Part shown: piece after piece, positions 27,823-36,566 of the stretch
Numbering within the stretch: position 1 is the first letter of the stretch
Layout of the letters: every line of letters begins with the position of its first letter
From: Acidobacteriota bacterium
GTDB taxonomy: Bacteria; Acidobacteriota; Thermoanaerobaculia; UBA5066; Gp7-AA6
Length of the DNA stretch: 64,000 bases
NCBI GenBank assembly: GCA_020199905.1
Contig: JAIVJS010000006.1
Span: 53,386 to 117,385 of the forward strand
Direction: 5' to 3'
Made by a program: the position numbers and the translations under genes
The notes under the pieces: generated by a model
Seen by the model: the letters and a program-made list of their open reading frames with translations, nothing else
Database searches by the model: none
What the model was told of the DNA's origin: nothing

Positions 27823-28916
27823 TCAGCGGCGTCGCCTCCGTTCCGCGGCGGCTCGACCTCGTCATCCTGGGCTGCGCGCTTTCTCTCGCGTTCCTGGGCA
27901 TCCTCTTCGTGGCGTCGACGACCGGTGCGGGGCGGCTCCAGGGTCTCGCCACCCGCCAGGCTCTCTGGGTCGCGATCGGTCTCGCGGGACTGATCGCGGC
28001 GGTTCTCTTCGATTACCGCACGCTCCTGAAGATCTCGTTTCCCCTTTACTGCGCGACGCTGGTGCCCCTCGTCTACCTGCTCTTCTTCGGCGCCCGGATC
28101 CAGAACGTCAAGTCGTGGATCCGGTTCGGATCCTTCCAGTTCCAGCCGGCGGAGCTCGCCAAGATCTCGACCGCGCTGCTCGTCGCCTACCTCTTCGAAA
28201 ATGAGGACGACGGGCGGCTGCGCCTCTCCGCGTTCTTCAAGCTCGGGGCGATCGTCGGAATCCCCTTTCTGCTGGTGTTCCTGCAGCCGGACCTCGGGCT
28301 CGCGCTGACGATTCTTCCGCTTCTGGCGGTCGGGCTCTTCTTCGGCGGGCTCCCGCTGCGCGGCTGGATCGCGATCTTTCTCGTCGTGGCGGTCTGCGCC
28401 GGAGGCGCGTGGTTTTTTCTGAAGGACTACCAGAAGCAGCGGATCTCGACCTTTTTCAATCCCGACCAGGATGTCCTGAAATCCGGCTACCAGGTGCGGC
28501 AGTCCAAGATCGCCGTCGGATCGGGCGGGTTCACCGGGAAGGGATTCCGGTCCGGGACCCAGAGCCAGCTGCGCTTTCTTCCCGTCCAGCACACCGACTT
28601 CATCTTTGCGGTCATCGCCGAAGAGTGGGGATTCCTGGGGGTGATCCTCATCCTCGGGCTCTTTGCGACTCTCGTGCTGCGATCGCTGACTCTCGCCGGC
28701 GTCGCGCGCGACAGGGGAGGAGTGTTTCTGATTCTCGGCCTGGCGGCCGTGATCTTCTTCTCCGTCATGGTCAATGCGTCGATGATGATCGGTCTTCTGC
28801 CGACGACCGGGATTCCGCTCCCTCTCGTCTCCTATGGCGGCTCGTCGGTCGCGACCACGTTTCTCTCGGTCGGCCTCATCCTGGGCGTTCACTACCGCCG
28901 GTTCGCGAACGCGTGA
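27819..28916 (+). CDS. rodA: Peptidoglycan glycosyltransferase RodA (SEDS family)
   Basis: 365 residues with about ten membrane helices. SEDS motifs are present: SWIRFGSFQFQPAELAKIS, LQPDLGLALTI, QVRQSKIAVGSGGFTGKGF, FLPVQHTDFIFAVIAEEWGF and TTGIPLPLVSYGGSS. It polymerises glycan strands with PBP2. The GTG start overlaps the mrdA stop, and the TGA overlaps the rng start, so translation is coupled along the operon. Confidence 0.95.
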   Translation: MISGVASVPRRLDLVILGCALSLAFLGILFVASTTGAGRLQGLATRQALWVAIGLAGLIAAVLFDYRTLLKISFPLYCATLVPLVYLLFFGARIQNVKSWIRFGSFQFQPAELAKISTALLVAYLFENEDDGRLRLSAFFKLGAIVGIPFLLVFLQPDLGLALTILPLLAVGLFFGGLPLRGWIAIFLVVAVCAGGAWFFLKDYQKQRISTFFNPDQDVLKSGYQVRQSKIAVGSGGFTGKGFRSGTQSQLRFLPVQHTDFIFAVIAEEWGFLGVILILGLFATLVLRSLTLAGVARDRGGVFLILGLAAVIFFSVMVNASMMIGLLPTTGIPLPLVSYGGSSVATTFLSVGLILGVHYRRFANA

Positions 28917-30424
28917 GGAAGGAGCTCCTCGTCAACGCGACGCCGCCCGAGACCAGGGTGGCGTTGATGGAGGACCAGCGCGTCGTCGAGGTGTTCCACG
29001 AGCGCCGCGGACACCGGGGCCTGGTGGGCAACATCTACCTCGGCCGCGTGCATCGCGTTCTTCCGGGAATGCAGGCGGCGTTCGTTTCCATCGGTCTCGA
29101 TCGCGACGCCTTCCTCTACGTGGAGGACGCTCTACCGGCGACCGTCGAAGAGGAAGGGGACGAGAGTGTGGTCACCGCCGTCAACGCTGCCAACGGGGGA
29201 CGCGGCGCGCCTTCCGAGGAGCGGCCCCGGATCGACGACCTCGTCAAGGAAGGGCAGGAGATCGTCGTCCAGGTCACGAAGGACCCCATGTCCGGCAAGG
29301 GCCCGCGGGTCACCGCCGCGCTGTCGCTGCCGGGACGGACCCTCGTATATCTTCCCTCCGCCCGCGAAATCGGGATCTCGCGCCGCATCAGCGACGAGAC
29401 CGAGCGCGAGCGGCTGCGCCAGATTCTTGGAGAGCTGCCCGGCTCGGGGGGGCTGATCGCGCGCACGGCGGCCGCCGGCGCCGGCGCCGCGGAGCTGGCC
29501 GCCGACCAGCGCTACCTGATGGAGCTCGCGGCCCGCATCGCCCGGCAGGCGGAGCGCTCCGCCGCTCCGGCCCTTCTCCACCGCGAGCTCGACCTGGCTC
29601 TGCGCGTCGTGCGGGACCTCGTCTCCACGGACTTCGCGGCGATCCGGGTCGACGACGAGCCGACGCACGCCCGCCTGATCGAGTTTCTGAGCGCGGTCGC
29701 GCCGTCCCTCGTTCCCGCGGTCGAGCTGTGCCCGAGCGAGCCGCCGCTCTTCGAGACGGCGGGCGTCGAGCAGGAGATCTCGCGAGGCCTGCGCCGCCAC
29801 GTGGAACTTCCTTCGGGAGGCTCGATCGTCATCCAGCAGACCGAGGCTCTGGTGGCGATCGACGTGAACACGGGCAAGTTCGTGGGCAAGGACGGCCTCG
29901 AAGACACGGTGTTCGCGGCGAATCTCGAGGCCGTGCCGGAAATCGCGCGCCAGATCCGACTGCGGGACCTGGGCGGCCTGCTGGTCATCGATTTCATCGA
30001 CATGGCGGATCCGGGCCACCGCCGCGAGGTCTTCGAGAAGTTCGAGCTCGAGCTCGCGCGCGACCGCGCGCGGATGAGGATGCTGCAACTGTCCGAGTTC
30101 GGCCTGGTCGAGGTCACGCGTCAACGCTCCCGCGGCAACCTCGAGAAGACCCTGACGACGGGGTGCCCGTGCTGCTCGGGACGCGGCCGGGTGCGGACCG
30201 ACCTGACGCTCGCGCTCGACCTGCGTCGCGACCTTCTTCGCCCCCCTTCGCTCTACAGTCGTGGAGAGACGATCCGGGTGCGCGTCCCGCCCTCGCTGGC
30301 GCGCCTCCTGGCGGAGGAAGAGAGGACGATCCTCGAGGACGTCCAGGAGCGTCTGGGCGTCGACCTCGAGATCCAGCCGGACGCCACGCTGTCCCCGGAA
30401 GAGTACGAGATCGTGCCGAGGTGA
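28913..30424 (+). CDS. rng: Ribonuclease E/G
   Basis: 503 residues, the RNase G size class without the long RNase E tail. An S1-like domain (NIYLGRVHRVLPGMQAAFVSIG) is followed by the catalytic DNase-I-like domain with Asp residues in VAIDVNTGKFVG and LLVIDFIDM, and the zinc-link CPCCSGRG. It processes rRNA and mRNA; its position after mreBCD is shared with many bacteria. The start is GTG 28913, overlapping the rodA stop. A strong terminator lies about 105 bases downstream. Confidence 0.95.
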   Translation: MRKELLVNATPPETRVALMEDQRVVEVFHERRGHRGLVGNIYLGRVHRVLPGMQAAFVSIGLDRDAFLYVEDALPATVEEEGDESVVTAVNAANGGRGAPSEERPRIDDLVKEGQEIVVQVTKDPMSGKGPRVTAALSLPGRTLVYLPSAREIGISRRISDETERERLRQILGELPGSGGLIARTAAAGAGAAELAADQRYLMELAARIARQAERSAAPALLHRELDLALRVVRDLVSTDFAAIRVDDEPTHARLIEFLSAVAPSLVPAVELCPSEPPLFETAGVEQEISRGLRRHVELPSGGSIVIQQTEALVAIDVNTGKFVGKDGLEDTVFAANLEAVPEIARQIRLRDLGGLLVIDFIDMADPGHRREVFEKFELELARDRARMRMLQLSEFGLVEVTRQRSRGNLEKTLTTGCPCCSGRGRVRTDLTLALDLRRDLLRPPSLYSRGETIRVRVPPSLARLLAEEERTILEDVQERLGVDLEIQPDATLSPEEYEIVPR

Positions 30425-30453
30425 CGGGATCGGGAAACGGGAAACGGGAATCG
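30425..30453. repeat. GGGAAAC heptamer tract after rng
   Basis: CGGGATC, GGGAAAC, GGGAAAC, GGGAATC beginning immediately after the rng stop. Its inverted partner (GTTTTCC, GTTTCCC) is at 30582-30595, and the rng terminator lies between them. Confidence 0.85.
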
Positions 30454-30529
30454 AAAGAGACCCTACGGAAAGGGAATGAGAAAGCGCGCGGCCCGGTTTT
30501 TGGGGTCAGCACGCGATACCTTCCTTCCT

Positions 30530-30556
30530 CGGGCCCGGCCGTTTGAGCCGGGCCCG
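30530..30556 (+). terminator. Intrinsic terminator of the mre-rng operon
   Basis: A perfect 10-bp stem CGGGCCCGGC/GCCGGGCCCG with a 7-nt loop, followed by CCTTTTA. Confidence 0.85.
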
Positions 30557-30581
30557 CCTTTTACGGTGACCCCTCGCCGTC

Positions 30582-30666
30582 GTTTTCCGTTTCCCGACCA
30601 GTTGACCGCGGAGTACCGCGGCCGTCTCACTCCCTTCGGTCGTTCGGCTCCCCGTTTCCCGCCCGG
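30582..30666 (+). repeat. GTTTCCC heptamers and 52-bp palindromic element, copy C
   Basis: GTTTTCC, GTTTCCC precede the 52-bp element at 30601-30652, and another GTTTCCC follows. The element overlaps the 3' end of the minus-strand ligase gene and encodes its last residues. Confidence 0.85.
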
Positions 30667-32291
30667 TCCATTCCCTGAATCCCCCTCCAGATCTCCTCGA
30701 CGGTCTCGACGGTGTCCGCCTCCGCCGGGGTCTTGTCCTCCCGGATCCGGACGATGCGCGGAAACCGGAGGGCGAAGCCTGACTTGTGGCGGCTGCTTTT
30801 CTGGATCGTGTCGAAGGCGACCTCGAGCACCACTTCGGGGGCGACGGCGCGGACGGGACCGTATCTGGCGACGGTGATTTTCCGGAACACGGCGCCCATC
30901 TTCCGGATCTCTTCGTCCGTCAGGCCGCTGTAGGCCTTTCCGATGTTGACGAGGCGGTCGCCGTCCCGCACGGCGAAGGTGTAATCGGAAAGCATCCCGG
31001 CGCGCTTTCCGTTTCCCTGCTCGACGGCGGTGACGACCACGTCGAGCGTCGCGAGCGCCTTCTTCCACTTCCGCCACGCGCGGCCGCGTTTTCCTGCCTG
31101 GTAGGGCGAATCCTCACGCTTGAACATCAGCCCCTCGTTACCCCGCTCCCGCGCCTCCGAGAAGTACGCCTCGAGACCCGCCGCATCCGACGCGCGCCGC
31201 ACCGGAGAAAGCAGGAAACCGCCTCCCTGAGCCAGCCGCTCGAGCTCGGCTCTGCGCTGCCGCCATGGCCGCTCGAAGAGAGGCGTCTCGCCCGAGGCGA
31301 GGCAGTCGTAGGCGATGAAGGCGACGGGGATCTCCGAGAGAAGCTCCGCCGGCGGGACCTTCCTCCCGAGCCTTCTCTGAAGGCGGAAGAAGGATCCGAC
31401 GCGGTCTCCCGTCCAGGCGACGATCTCCCCGTCCAGGAGAAACTGGCCGGGCGGCGCGGCGAGCGCGAGAGCGATCTCGGGGAACTGCGCCGTGACGTCG
31501 TCGAGCGTCCGGGAGAAGAGCGTCACGCGGGAGCCCGACTTGTGCGCGTGCGCGCGAATCCCGTCGAACTTGTCTTCCACGGCGAAGAGAGGCAACTCCT
31601 CGACAATGTCCTGGGGATTCTCGATCGGGGAGGCGAGCATGAAGCCGATCGGGTGAAAGAGCCGGAAGCGGATCTCGGAAAGGCGTCCGGCCCGAGACGC
31701 CTCGGCGGTGTCGCCGATGTCCCCGCAATCCCGGTGTGCGCGGGCGACCGCTTCGCGATCGGCTCCGAACGCGGCGGCGATGCCCTCCTCGACCGTGGCG
31801 AGATCGGCGCCCACCCGCAGCCCGCCGGAGAGCGTCTTGACGAGATAGCGAACTTCGACGGGGCTCGCCCGGCGAAGGAGGTCCTCGAGGGTCGCCTGTT
31901 TCTGCGCGGCCTTCCGCATCCCCGCGAGCGCGCGCAGCCGCCGGTCCACCTCCAGGATCTGGAGAGGCGCCGGTCCGTGGGCCTCCTCCGGCGGGAGCAT
32001 CAGCGCGATCGCCTCGCCGAGATCCCCGATTGCGCGCGCGGAGGCGCCGATCGTTTCCATGTCCCAGCCGGTCACGGCGCTCGCCGAGCGGGCGAGGGTG
32101 GCCCAGCCGACGGAGGTGACCGTCTGCTCCCACTCGGCGAAGGGCGATCCGGAGAGCAGCCGGGCGGCGGCGACGAGCTCCTCGCCGGCCAGCGGAGCGA
32201 GCGCGGCCGCGAGGCGCTCGATCTTGACGAGCTTGCTCCGGGTCGCGGCGACCCCCTCGAGGGCGTCCGCGAGGGCGCGGTACGCGCTCAC
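30627..32291 (-). CDS. lig: ATP-dependent DNA ligase (LigB/ligase-associated type)
   Basis: 554 residues. An N-terminal DNA-binding domain is followed by the adenylation domain with the nucleophile Lys in EDKFDGIRAH, then FSRTLDD, LDGEIV, FIAYDCL, EGLMFKRED and RAWRKWKK, and an OB domain. It seals nicks using ATP, in contrast to the NAD-dependent LigA that does replication. GTG 32291 overlaps the exonuclease stop, so the two are made together. The C-terminal tail (GNGEPNDRRE) comes from the dispersed 52-bp repeat and is probably not ancestral. Confidence 0.93.
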   Translation of the reverse strand: MSAYRALADALEGVAATRSKLVKIERLAAALAPLAGEELVAAARLLSGSPFAEWEQTVTSVGWATLARSASAVTGWDMETIGASARAIGDLGEAIALMLPPEEAHGPAPLQILEVDRRLRALAGMRKAAQKQATLEDLLRRASPVEVRYLVKTLSGGLRVGADLATVEEGIAAAFGADREAVARAHRDCGDIGDTAEASRAGRLSEIRFRLFHPIGFMLASPIENPQDIVEELPLFAVEDKFDGIRAHAHKSGSRVTLFSRTLDDVTAQFPEIALALAAPPGQFLLDGEIVAWTGDRVGSFFRLQRRLGRKVPPAELLSEIPVAFIAYDCLASGETPLFERPWRQRRAELERLAQGGGFLLSPVRRASDAAGLEAYFSEARERGNEGLMFKREDSPYQAGKRGRAWRKWKKALATLDVVVTAVEQGNGKRAGMLSDYTFAVRDGDRLVNIGKAYSGLTDEEIRKMGAVFRKITVARYGPVRAVAPEVVLEVAFDTIQKSSRHKSGFALRFPRIVRIREDKTPAEADTVETVEEIWRGIQGMDRAGNGEPNDRRE

Positions 32292-33289
32292 GGGTCCTCC
32301 GCGCTCCGCTCGCCTCCTTCTGCGAGCGGAATGGCCTCGACGCCGCGGCTGGACAGGATCCGGGCGAAGTCTCGCGCGTAGCCGTGGTGCGTCAGGACGC
32401 GGCGAGGAGCGACCTGCCCCGCATGAGCGAGAAGCTCGTCGAAATCCGCGTGGTCCGAAAACGGCAGCAGGATCTCGGCGTCATGCTCGGCGCGGGACGC
32501 CTCCCGCAGCGCCCAGCCGGAGAGGTAGGCGATGCGCCGCTTCTTCACCTGGCGAACGACCGGCGTGCGGGCGCAATGGGGCGGGACGATGAGCACCTCG
32601 CCCGGCCGGGCCGGGCCGCTGTCATAGGCGCGCGAGAGGGGAAAGGTGAATCCCGCCGCCTCGTATTCGGGGAGTAGCTTCCAGGCCGCGCCGTGCAGGA
32701 CCGTCGGGATCCCCGCTTCGGCCAGCACGAGGGCCGCCTCCTGGGACTTGCCGAGCGCGTAGGCGAGAAGAATCGGGATCACGCCTTCCTCTTGAGCGGC
32801 GCGGCACGCGGCCACGAGCCGCGCTTCGAGCGAGGGTCGTGCGGGAAAGCGGAACACGGGAAGCCCGAACGTCGTCTCGGTCACGAGGACGTCGGAGGGA
32901 GGCGCCTCGGCGGGAGTCGCCGTTCGCGAGAAGCCTCGCCGGAAATCCCCCGTGTACAGCACCGAGCCCTCGGCCCCTTCGATCCGCACCTGGGCGGAGC
33001 CGAGAATGTGGCCGGACGGAAAGAGCGTGAGCCCGGCGCCGATTCCCCGGGCGGTCTCTCCGAACGCGAGCGGCCGCGCCTCTCCGATCCAGTCGGGGTT
33101 GCGCCGCCGGTAGATGCCGAGCGTCTCTCGAGTCGCCCAGACCTCGCCGTGCCCGGCCGCCGCGTGGTCGGCGTGCGCGTGCGAGACGATGGCACGAGGC
33201 GCCGGCGCGTGCGGATCGATCCACGCGTCGAAGGCCGGCGCGTACAACCCTTCGGGGCGTATCTCGAGGTGCGGCGCGGGGGAGGTCAC
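32288..33289 (-). CDS. Ligase-associated DNA exonuclease, metallo-beta-lactamase fold
   Basis: 333 residues with the metal motif SHAHADH near residue 36, further ligands in FPSGHILGSAQV and YTGDF, a beta-CASP-like region (PILLAYALGKSQEA) and the C-terminal His in LTHHGYA. This matches the exonuclease found next to bacterial LigB-type ligases, usually with an Lhr-like helicase and the PdeM phosphoesterase. Here only ligase and exonuclease are adjacent; an lhr gene lies 6 kb away. The role is in DNA repair. Confidence 0.9.
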   Translation of the reverse strand: MTSPAPHLEIRPEGLYAPAFDAWIDPHAPAPRAIVSHAHADHAAAGHGEVWATRETLGIYRRRNPDWIGEARPLAFGETARGIGAGLTLFPSGHILGSAQVRIEGAEGSVLYTGDFRRGFSRTATPAEAPPSDVLVTETTFGLPVFRFPARPSLEARLVAACRAAQEEGVIPILLAYALGKSQEAALVLAEAGIPTVLHGAAWKLLPEYEAAGFTFPLSRAYDSGPARPGEVLIVPPHCARTPVVRQVKKRRIAYLSGWALREASRAEHDAEILLPFSDHADFDELLAHAGQVAPRRVLTHHGYARDFARILSSRGVEAIPLAEGGERSAEDP

Positions 33290-33294
33290 GGGAC

Positions 33295-33401
33295 GTTCAG
33301 AGTTGAGAGTTGACAGTCGAGAGCGAGAGTTGAGAGTTCAGGGTAGAGAGTTATACGGGAGCCGGCCCGAACGCTCAACGCTTAACGCTCGACGCTCAAC
33401 C
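33295..33401. repeat. Facing heptamer tracts GTTGAGA / AACGCTC
   Basis: About eight GTTGAGA-like units (one is only 6 nt) at 33295-33349, then AACGCTC, AACGCTT, AACGCTC, GACGCTC at 33370-33397. The right arm contains the photolyase stop codon. Confidence 0.8.
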
Positions 33402-34815
33402 TTTCCCGGCGCTCCTTCATCATCCTCAACGCCTCCAGTCTTTCCAACGCATGATCCACGATCGGCGCCGGATAGTCGCGGCCGATCCGGCATCCGGACG
33501 CGCTCTGCTCCGCCGCGGTCATGGTCCAGGGCTCGTGCAACTTCTCCGCCGGGACGTTCGCCAGCGCGGGCACGAACCGGCGGATGTATGCGCCGCCCGG
33601 GTCGAACTTCTTCGACTGGAGAACGGGGTGGAAGATCCGAAAGTAGGGCGCGGCGTCCGAGCCGGAGCCGGCGGCCCACTGCCATCCGCCGTTGTTGCTG
33701 GCGAGGTCCGCGTCGGCCAGCTCGTGCTCGAACCACGCCTGGCCCTCGCGCCAGTGCACATGGAGATCTTTCGTCAAAAAGGACGCGACGACCATCCGCG
33801 CGCGGTTGTGCACCCAGTGGGTCGTCGAGAGCTCGCGCATCGCGGCGTCGACGAAGGGATACCCCGTCTCTCCCGCGCGCCACGCGGCCAGCCCGGCCGG
33901 GTTCGCGCGCCAGGCGAGGGAGTCGAACTCCCGGCGGAAGCTCTCGCTCGCGACGCGCGGTGAATGGAAGAGCACGTGGTGGTAGAACTCCCGCCAGGCG
34001 AGCTCTCCCAGGAATCTATTCGCGCCGGGGGAACGCGAAGGGATCCCGGACGATCCGCCGACGATCTCCGCGAGCACGGTTCTCGGGGAGATGGTCCCGA
34101 AGTGCAGGTGCGGGGAAAGGCGGGACGTCCCTTCGCGTGCCGGGAAATCGCGCTCGGCGCCGTACCGGGCGAGCGGGCCCGCGGCAAACCTTTCGAGCAG
34201 GCGAAGGGCGGCGGATTCGCCTCCCCGGGGCGAGAGGGGATCCGGCGGGAGGTCCCGCCACGCGCGCACGCGCTCGAGCGGCACGCTTCGAAGCGGCGGC
34301 GTTCCGAGCCGGCCGGGGGCGGCCAGCGGCGGACGCTTCCCGGCCGCGTGCCACCGGCGCGCGAAAGGGGAGTAGACGGCGTACGGCTCGCCGGAGCCGG
34401 AGAGAAGCGCGTCCGGTTCCACGAGAAGGGCGTCGGCGAAAAGACGCAACTCGACACCCGCGACGCGCAGCGCGTCGGAAGCCGCGGAGTCCCGCGCCTC
34501 CGGCCAGGGACCGATCTCGGCGTTGGCGTAGACCGCCGTCGCTCCCGTTTCGGCGGCGAGCTCCGGCAGCGCTCGCGACGCGGGACCGGGCCGGACGACG
34601 AGCCGCCCGCCCGCCGTGGCGAGCGCGCCTTCGAGCTCCTCGAGGCTTTCGCGCAGGAAGCGGAAGCGGGCGGGCCCGATCCCCCGGTCGTCGCCGTAAT
34701 GATCGTCGAGGACGAACACGGGAACCACGCGGCCGGAGTCGCGCGCCGCGGCCGCCAGCGCGGTGTTGTCGGCGAGACGCAGATCCCGCCGGAACCAGTG
34801 GATGATGGTCTTCAC
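33382..34815 (-). CDS. phrB: Deoxyribodipyrimidine photolyase (cryptochrome/photolyase family)
   Basis: 478 residues. An N-terminal antenna domain starts IIHWFRRDLRLADN. The FAD-binding domain follows, with RLSPHLHFGTISP, ELAWREFYHHVL, THWVHNRARM, SFLTKDLHVHWREG and the signature NNGGWQWAAGSGSDAAPYFRIFHP. It repairs UV-induced pyrimidine dimers with light. GTG 34815 is chosen because the family N-terminus begins there, just after the SRPBCC stop. The C-terminal RLSVER and stop are encoded by an AACGCTC-type repeat tract. Confidence 0.94.
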   Translation of the reverse strand: MKTIIHWFRRDLRLADNTALAAAARDSGRVVPVFVLDDHYGDDRGIGPARFRFLRESLEELEGALATAGGRLVVRPGPASRALPELAAETGATAVYANAEIGPWPEARDSAASDALRVAGVELRLFADALLVEPDALLSGSGEPYAVYSPFARRWHAAGKRPPLAAPGRLGTPPLRSVPLERVRAWRDLPPDPLSPRGGESAALRLLERFAAGPLARYGAERDFPAREGTSRLSPHLHFGTISPRTVLAEIVGGSSGIPSRSPGANRFLGELAWREFYHHVLFHSPRVASESFRREFDSLAWRANPAGLAAWRAGETGYPFVDAAMRELSTTHWVHNRARMVVASFLTKDLHVHWREGQAWFEHELADADLASNNGGWQWAAGSGSDAAPYFRIFHPVLQSKKFDPGGAYIRRFVPALANVPAEKLHEPWTMTAAEQSASGCRIGRDYPAPIVDHALERLEALRMMKERRERLSVER

Positions 34816-34828
34816 GGTGTGTGGCGGG

Positions 34829-35287
34829 TCAACGACCGGCAGCAGGGAAGATTTTCTCGATCGCCTGGCGTCGGTAGTCGAAGATCCCGTGGAGCTGCCG
34901 GCGGACGAGCAGGGTGTGGGCAAGCCGCCCGAGCACGCCGAACGGGAGCTCGTACTCGACGCGGTCCCCCATCAGAACTCCGGCGCCGTCGGGCTCGAAC
35001 CGGTGCGTGTGGATCCACGTCCGGTAGGGGCCGCGCTCCTGGCGGTCCTGGAATTCGACTCCGGCCACCCACCCGGAGATGACCGTGACCCAGCGCAGGG
35101 TGAAGACCAGCCAGCGGATCCGGTACTCGATCCGCGCGCCCTCCTCCAGCCGTTCGGGCGCGGGAGGCTGAATCCGAAATCGCAGCCAGGGAGGGGTAAT
35201 GCGCGCGAGGTTGCCCGGGTCCGAGAAGAACCCGAAGACGTCGTTCAGGGGCGCGGGGACGCGGGTCGTGGCTTCGAGGACATGCAT
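34829..35287 (-). CDS. SRPBCC-fold protein
   Basis: 152 residues with the START-like fold (FGFFSDPGNLARITPPWLRFRI; WVAGVEFQDRQERGPYRTWIHTHRFEP). Proteins of this type are often encoded next to photolyase genes. They were once annotated as cell-division inhibitors, but the function is unproven; ligand binding is likely. It is 13 bases upstream of the photolyase start and surely in the same transcript. Confidence 0.85.
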   Translation of the reverse strand: MHVLEATTRVPAPLNDVFGFFSDPGNLARITPPWLRFRIQPPAPERLEEGARIEYRIRWLVFTLRWVTVISGWVAGVEFQDRQERGPYRTWIHTHRFEPDGAGVLMGDRVEYELPFGVLGRLAHTLLVRRQLHGIFDYRRQAIEKIFPAAGR

Positions 35288-35376
35288 GGCCGCAGTCTGT
35301 CAGGCGGCGGTCCCGCAGGGGTCGTTTGTCCAACGGGGAGGGGCCAAAGGGGGAAAAGGGTGCCTCCCTGAAAAGG

Positions 35377-35396
35377 GCTGACAGCTGACAGCTGAT
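35377..35396. repeat. GCTGACA heptamer tract
   Basis: GCTGACA, GCTGACA, GCTGATT, running up to the stop codon of the minus-strand oxidoreductase gene. Confidence 0.75.
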
Positions 35397-36413
35397 TCAG
35401 GCCTCTTGAGGCAGGAGTCCAAACAGGGGCAAAGTCACCACGGTGTGAAGGCCCGCCGGCGCGTCGACGACGAAGGGGATCGCGTTGACGACGCAGCCGA
35501 CGGTGGCGCGGTCGCCATGGAACCCTCCCGACACCCGCAGGTGCACGGGCGGATCGCCCGAGATCTCGATCGTGTCCGAGGGGTCGCTGACGCCGACCGC
35601 CATCGTCAGATCGAGGATGACGCGCGGATCGTCGCCCCCCTGAACCAGCGCGATCTGGTGGAGGCCGAGGACGTGGCCCGCCGGCACTCCGTCGGTCTCG
35701 CGTTCGGCGATCACGGGCTCGATGGTCTCGGTGATCTCCTCGATCGCCAGGCCGAGCCCGAGCGCGAGCATGGCCGCCGATTCGGAGAGCCCGACGTGCC
35801 CGAGCTTTCGGGCCGACACCCCGGCCGCGAACTGCTCGCGGGTCAGCCCCGCGCCGACCTTCGCGCGCAGCGGTCCGCGCCGCTTCGCCGCGTCGACGAT
35901 GCGGGTCACCTTCACCCGCTCGACGCGCACGCACGCGGCCGCCGCGGAGAGCGCGAGCCGATCCATCACGAGGCCCGGATTGACGCCCGTCCCGAGGACG
36001 GCGACGCCGCGCGCGCGGGCCCGTTCGTCGATCCGGCGGCCGAGGGCCGAGTGGCGCAGCTCCGGAAAAGACAGCTCCTCGCACGTCGACACCACGTGGA
36101 GCCCCGCCTCGATCGCCTGCTCGATCTGGGGCGCGACGCTGTCGAGACGCGATCCCGTGCAGAGGACGACGACGTCCGACTTTCCGCGCTCGCGGGCGGA
36201 CCGGGAGTAGAGCTCCGCGGCCGTCGAGTCGACGTACGGACCCTCTCCGGAGGACCCGAGGACCTCGGCGATCGACTTCCCCGCCTTGTCGGGAGCGGGA
36301 TCGGCCGCGCCGAGAAGCTCGACATTCGGCCTGCCGACCAGCGCCTTGCCGACCTCGATGCCAATCGGTCCCAGGCCCACCAGCGCCACCCTCGCGCGGA
36401 ACGGTCTTTTCAC
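35397..36413 (-). CDS. 2,4-diaminopentanoate dehydrogenase-like NAD(P) oxidoreductase
   Basis: 338 residues. It has a Rossmann N-terminus (VALVGLGPIGIEVGKAL), VVVLCTGS and HVVSTCEELSFPEL typical of the dihydrodipicolinate-reductase-like group, GTGVNPGLVMDRLAL, and a C-terminal domain with HLRVSGGFHGDRATVGCVVNAIP. This fits the diaminopentanoate dehydrogenase (Ord) family of ornithine breakdown. The other ornithine-degradation genes are not nearby, so the true substrate is open. The start is GTG 36413 with GGAGGAGG directly upstream; the ORF track uses a TTG 15 bases earlier. Confidence 0.8.
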   Translation of the reverse strand: MKRPFRARVALVGLGPIGIEVGKALVGRPNVELLGAADPAPDKAGKSIAEVLGSSGEGPYVDSTAAELYSRSARERGKSDVVVLCTGSRLDSVAPQIEQAIEAGLHVVSTCEELSFPELRHSALGRRIDERARARGVAVLGTGVNPGLVMDRLALSAAAACVRVERVKVTRIVDAAKRRGPLRAKVGAGLTREQFAAGVSARKLGHVGLSESAAMLALGLGLAIEEITETIEPVIAERETDGVPAGHVLGLHQIALVQGGDDPRVILDLTMAVGVSDPSDTIEISGDPPVHLRVSGGFHGDRATVGCVVNAIPFVVDAPAGLHTVVTLPLFGLLPQEA

Positions 36414-36458
36414 GAAACCTCCTCCCAACGCGTCGGAACCTTATATGAGCGAGAGGCG

Positions 36459-36479
36459 GCTGTCAGCTGCCGGCTGGCC
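36459..36479. repeat. Short GCTGTCA/GCTGCCG heptamer tract
   Basis: GCTGTCA, GCTGCCG, GCTGGCC in the divergent gap. It is the last such tract before 62.3 kb. Confidence 0.6.
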
Positions 36480-36566
36480 GCCTCCGCGTCGGGCCGCCGG
36501 GCTTCGCCCGCGCTCGCGTCGATTTTCGCTTTCGGTCCGCCCGTTCCCGGCTAGGATATCCAGCCC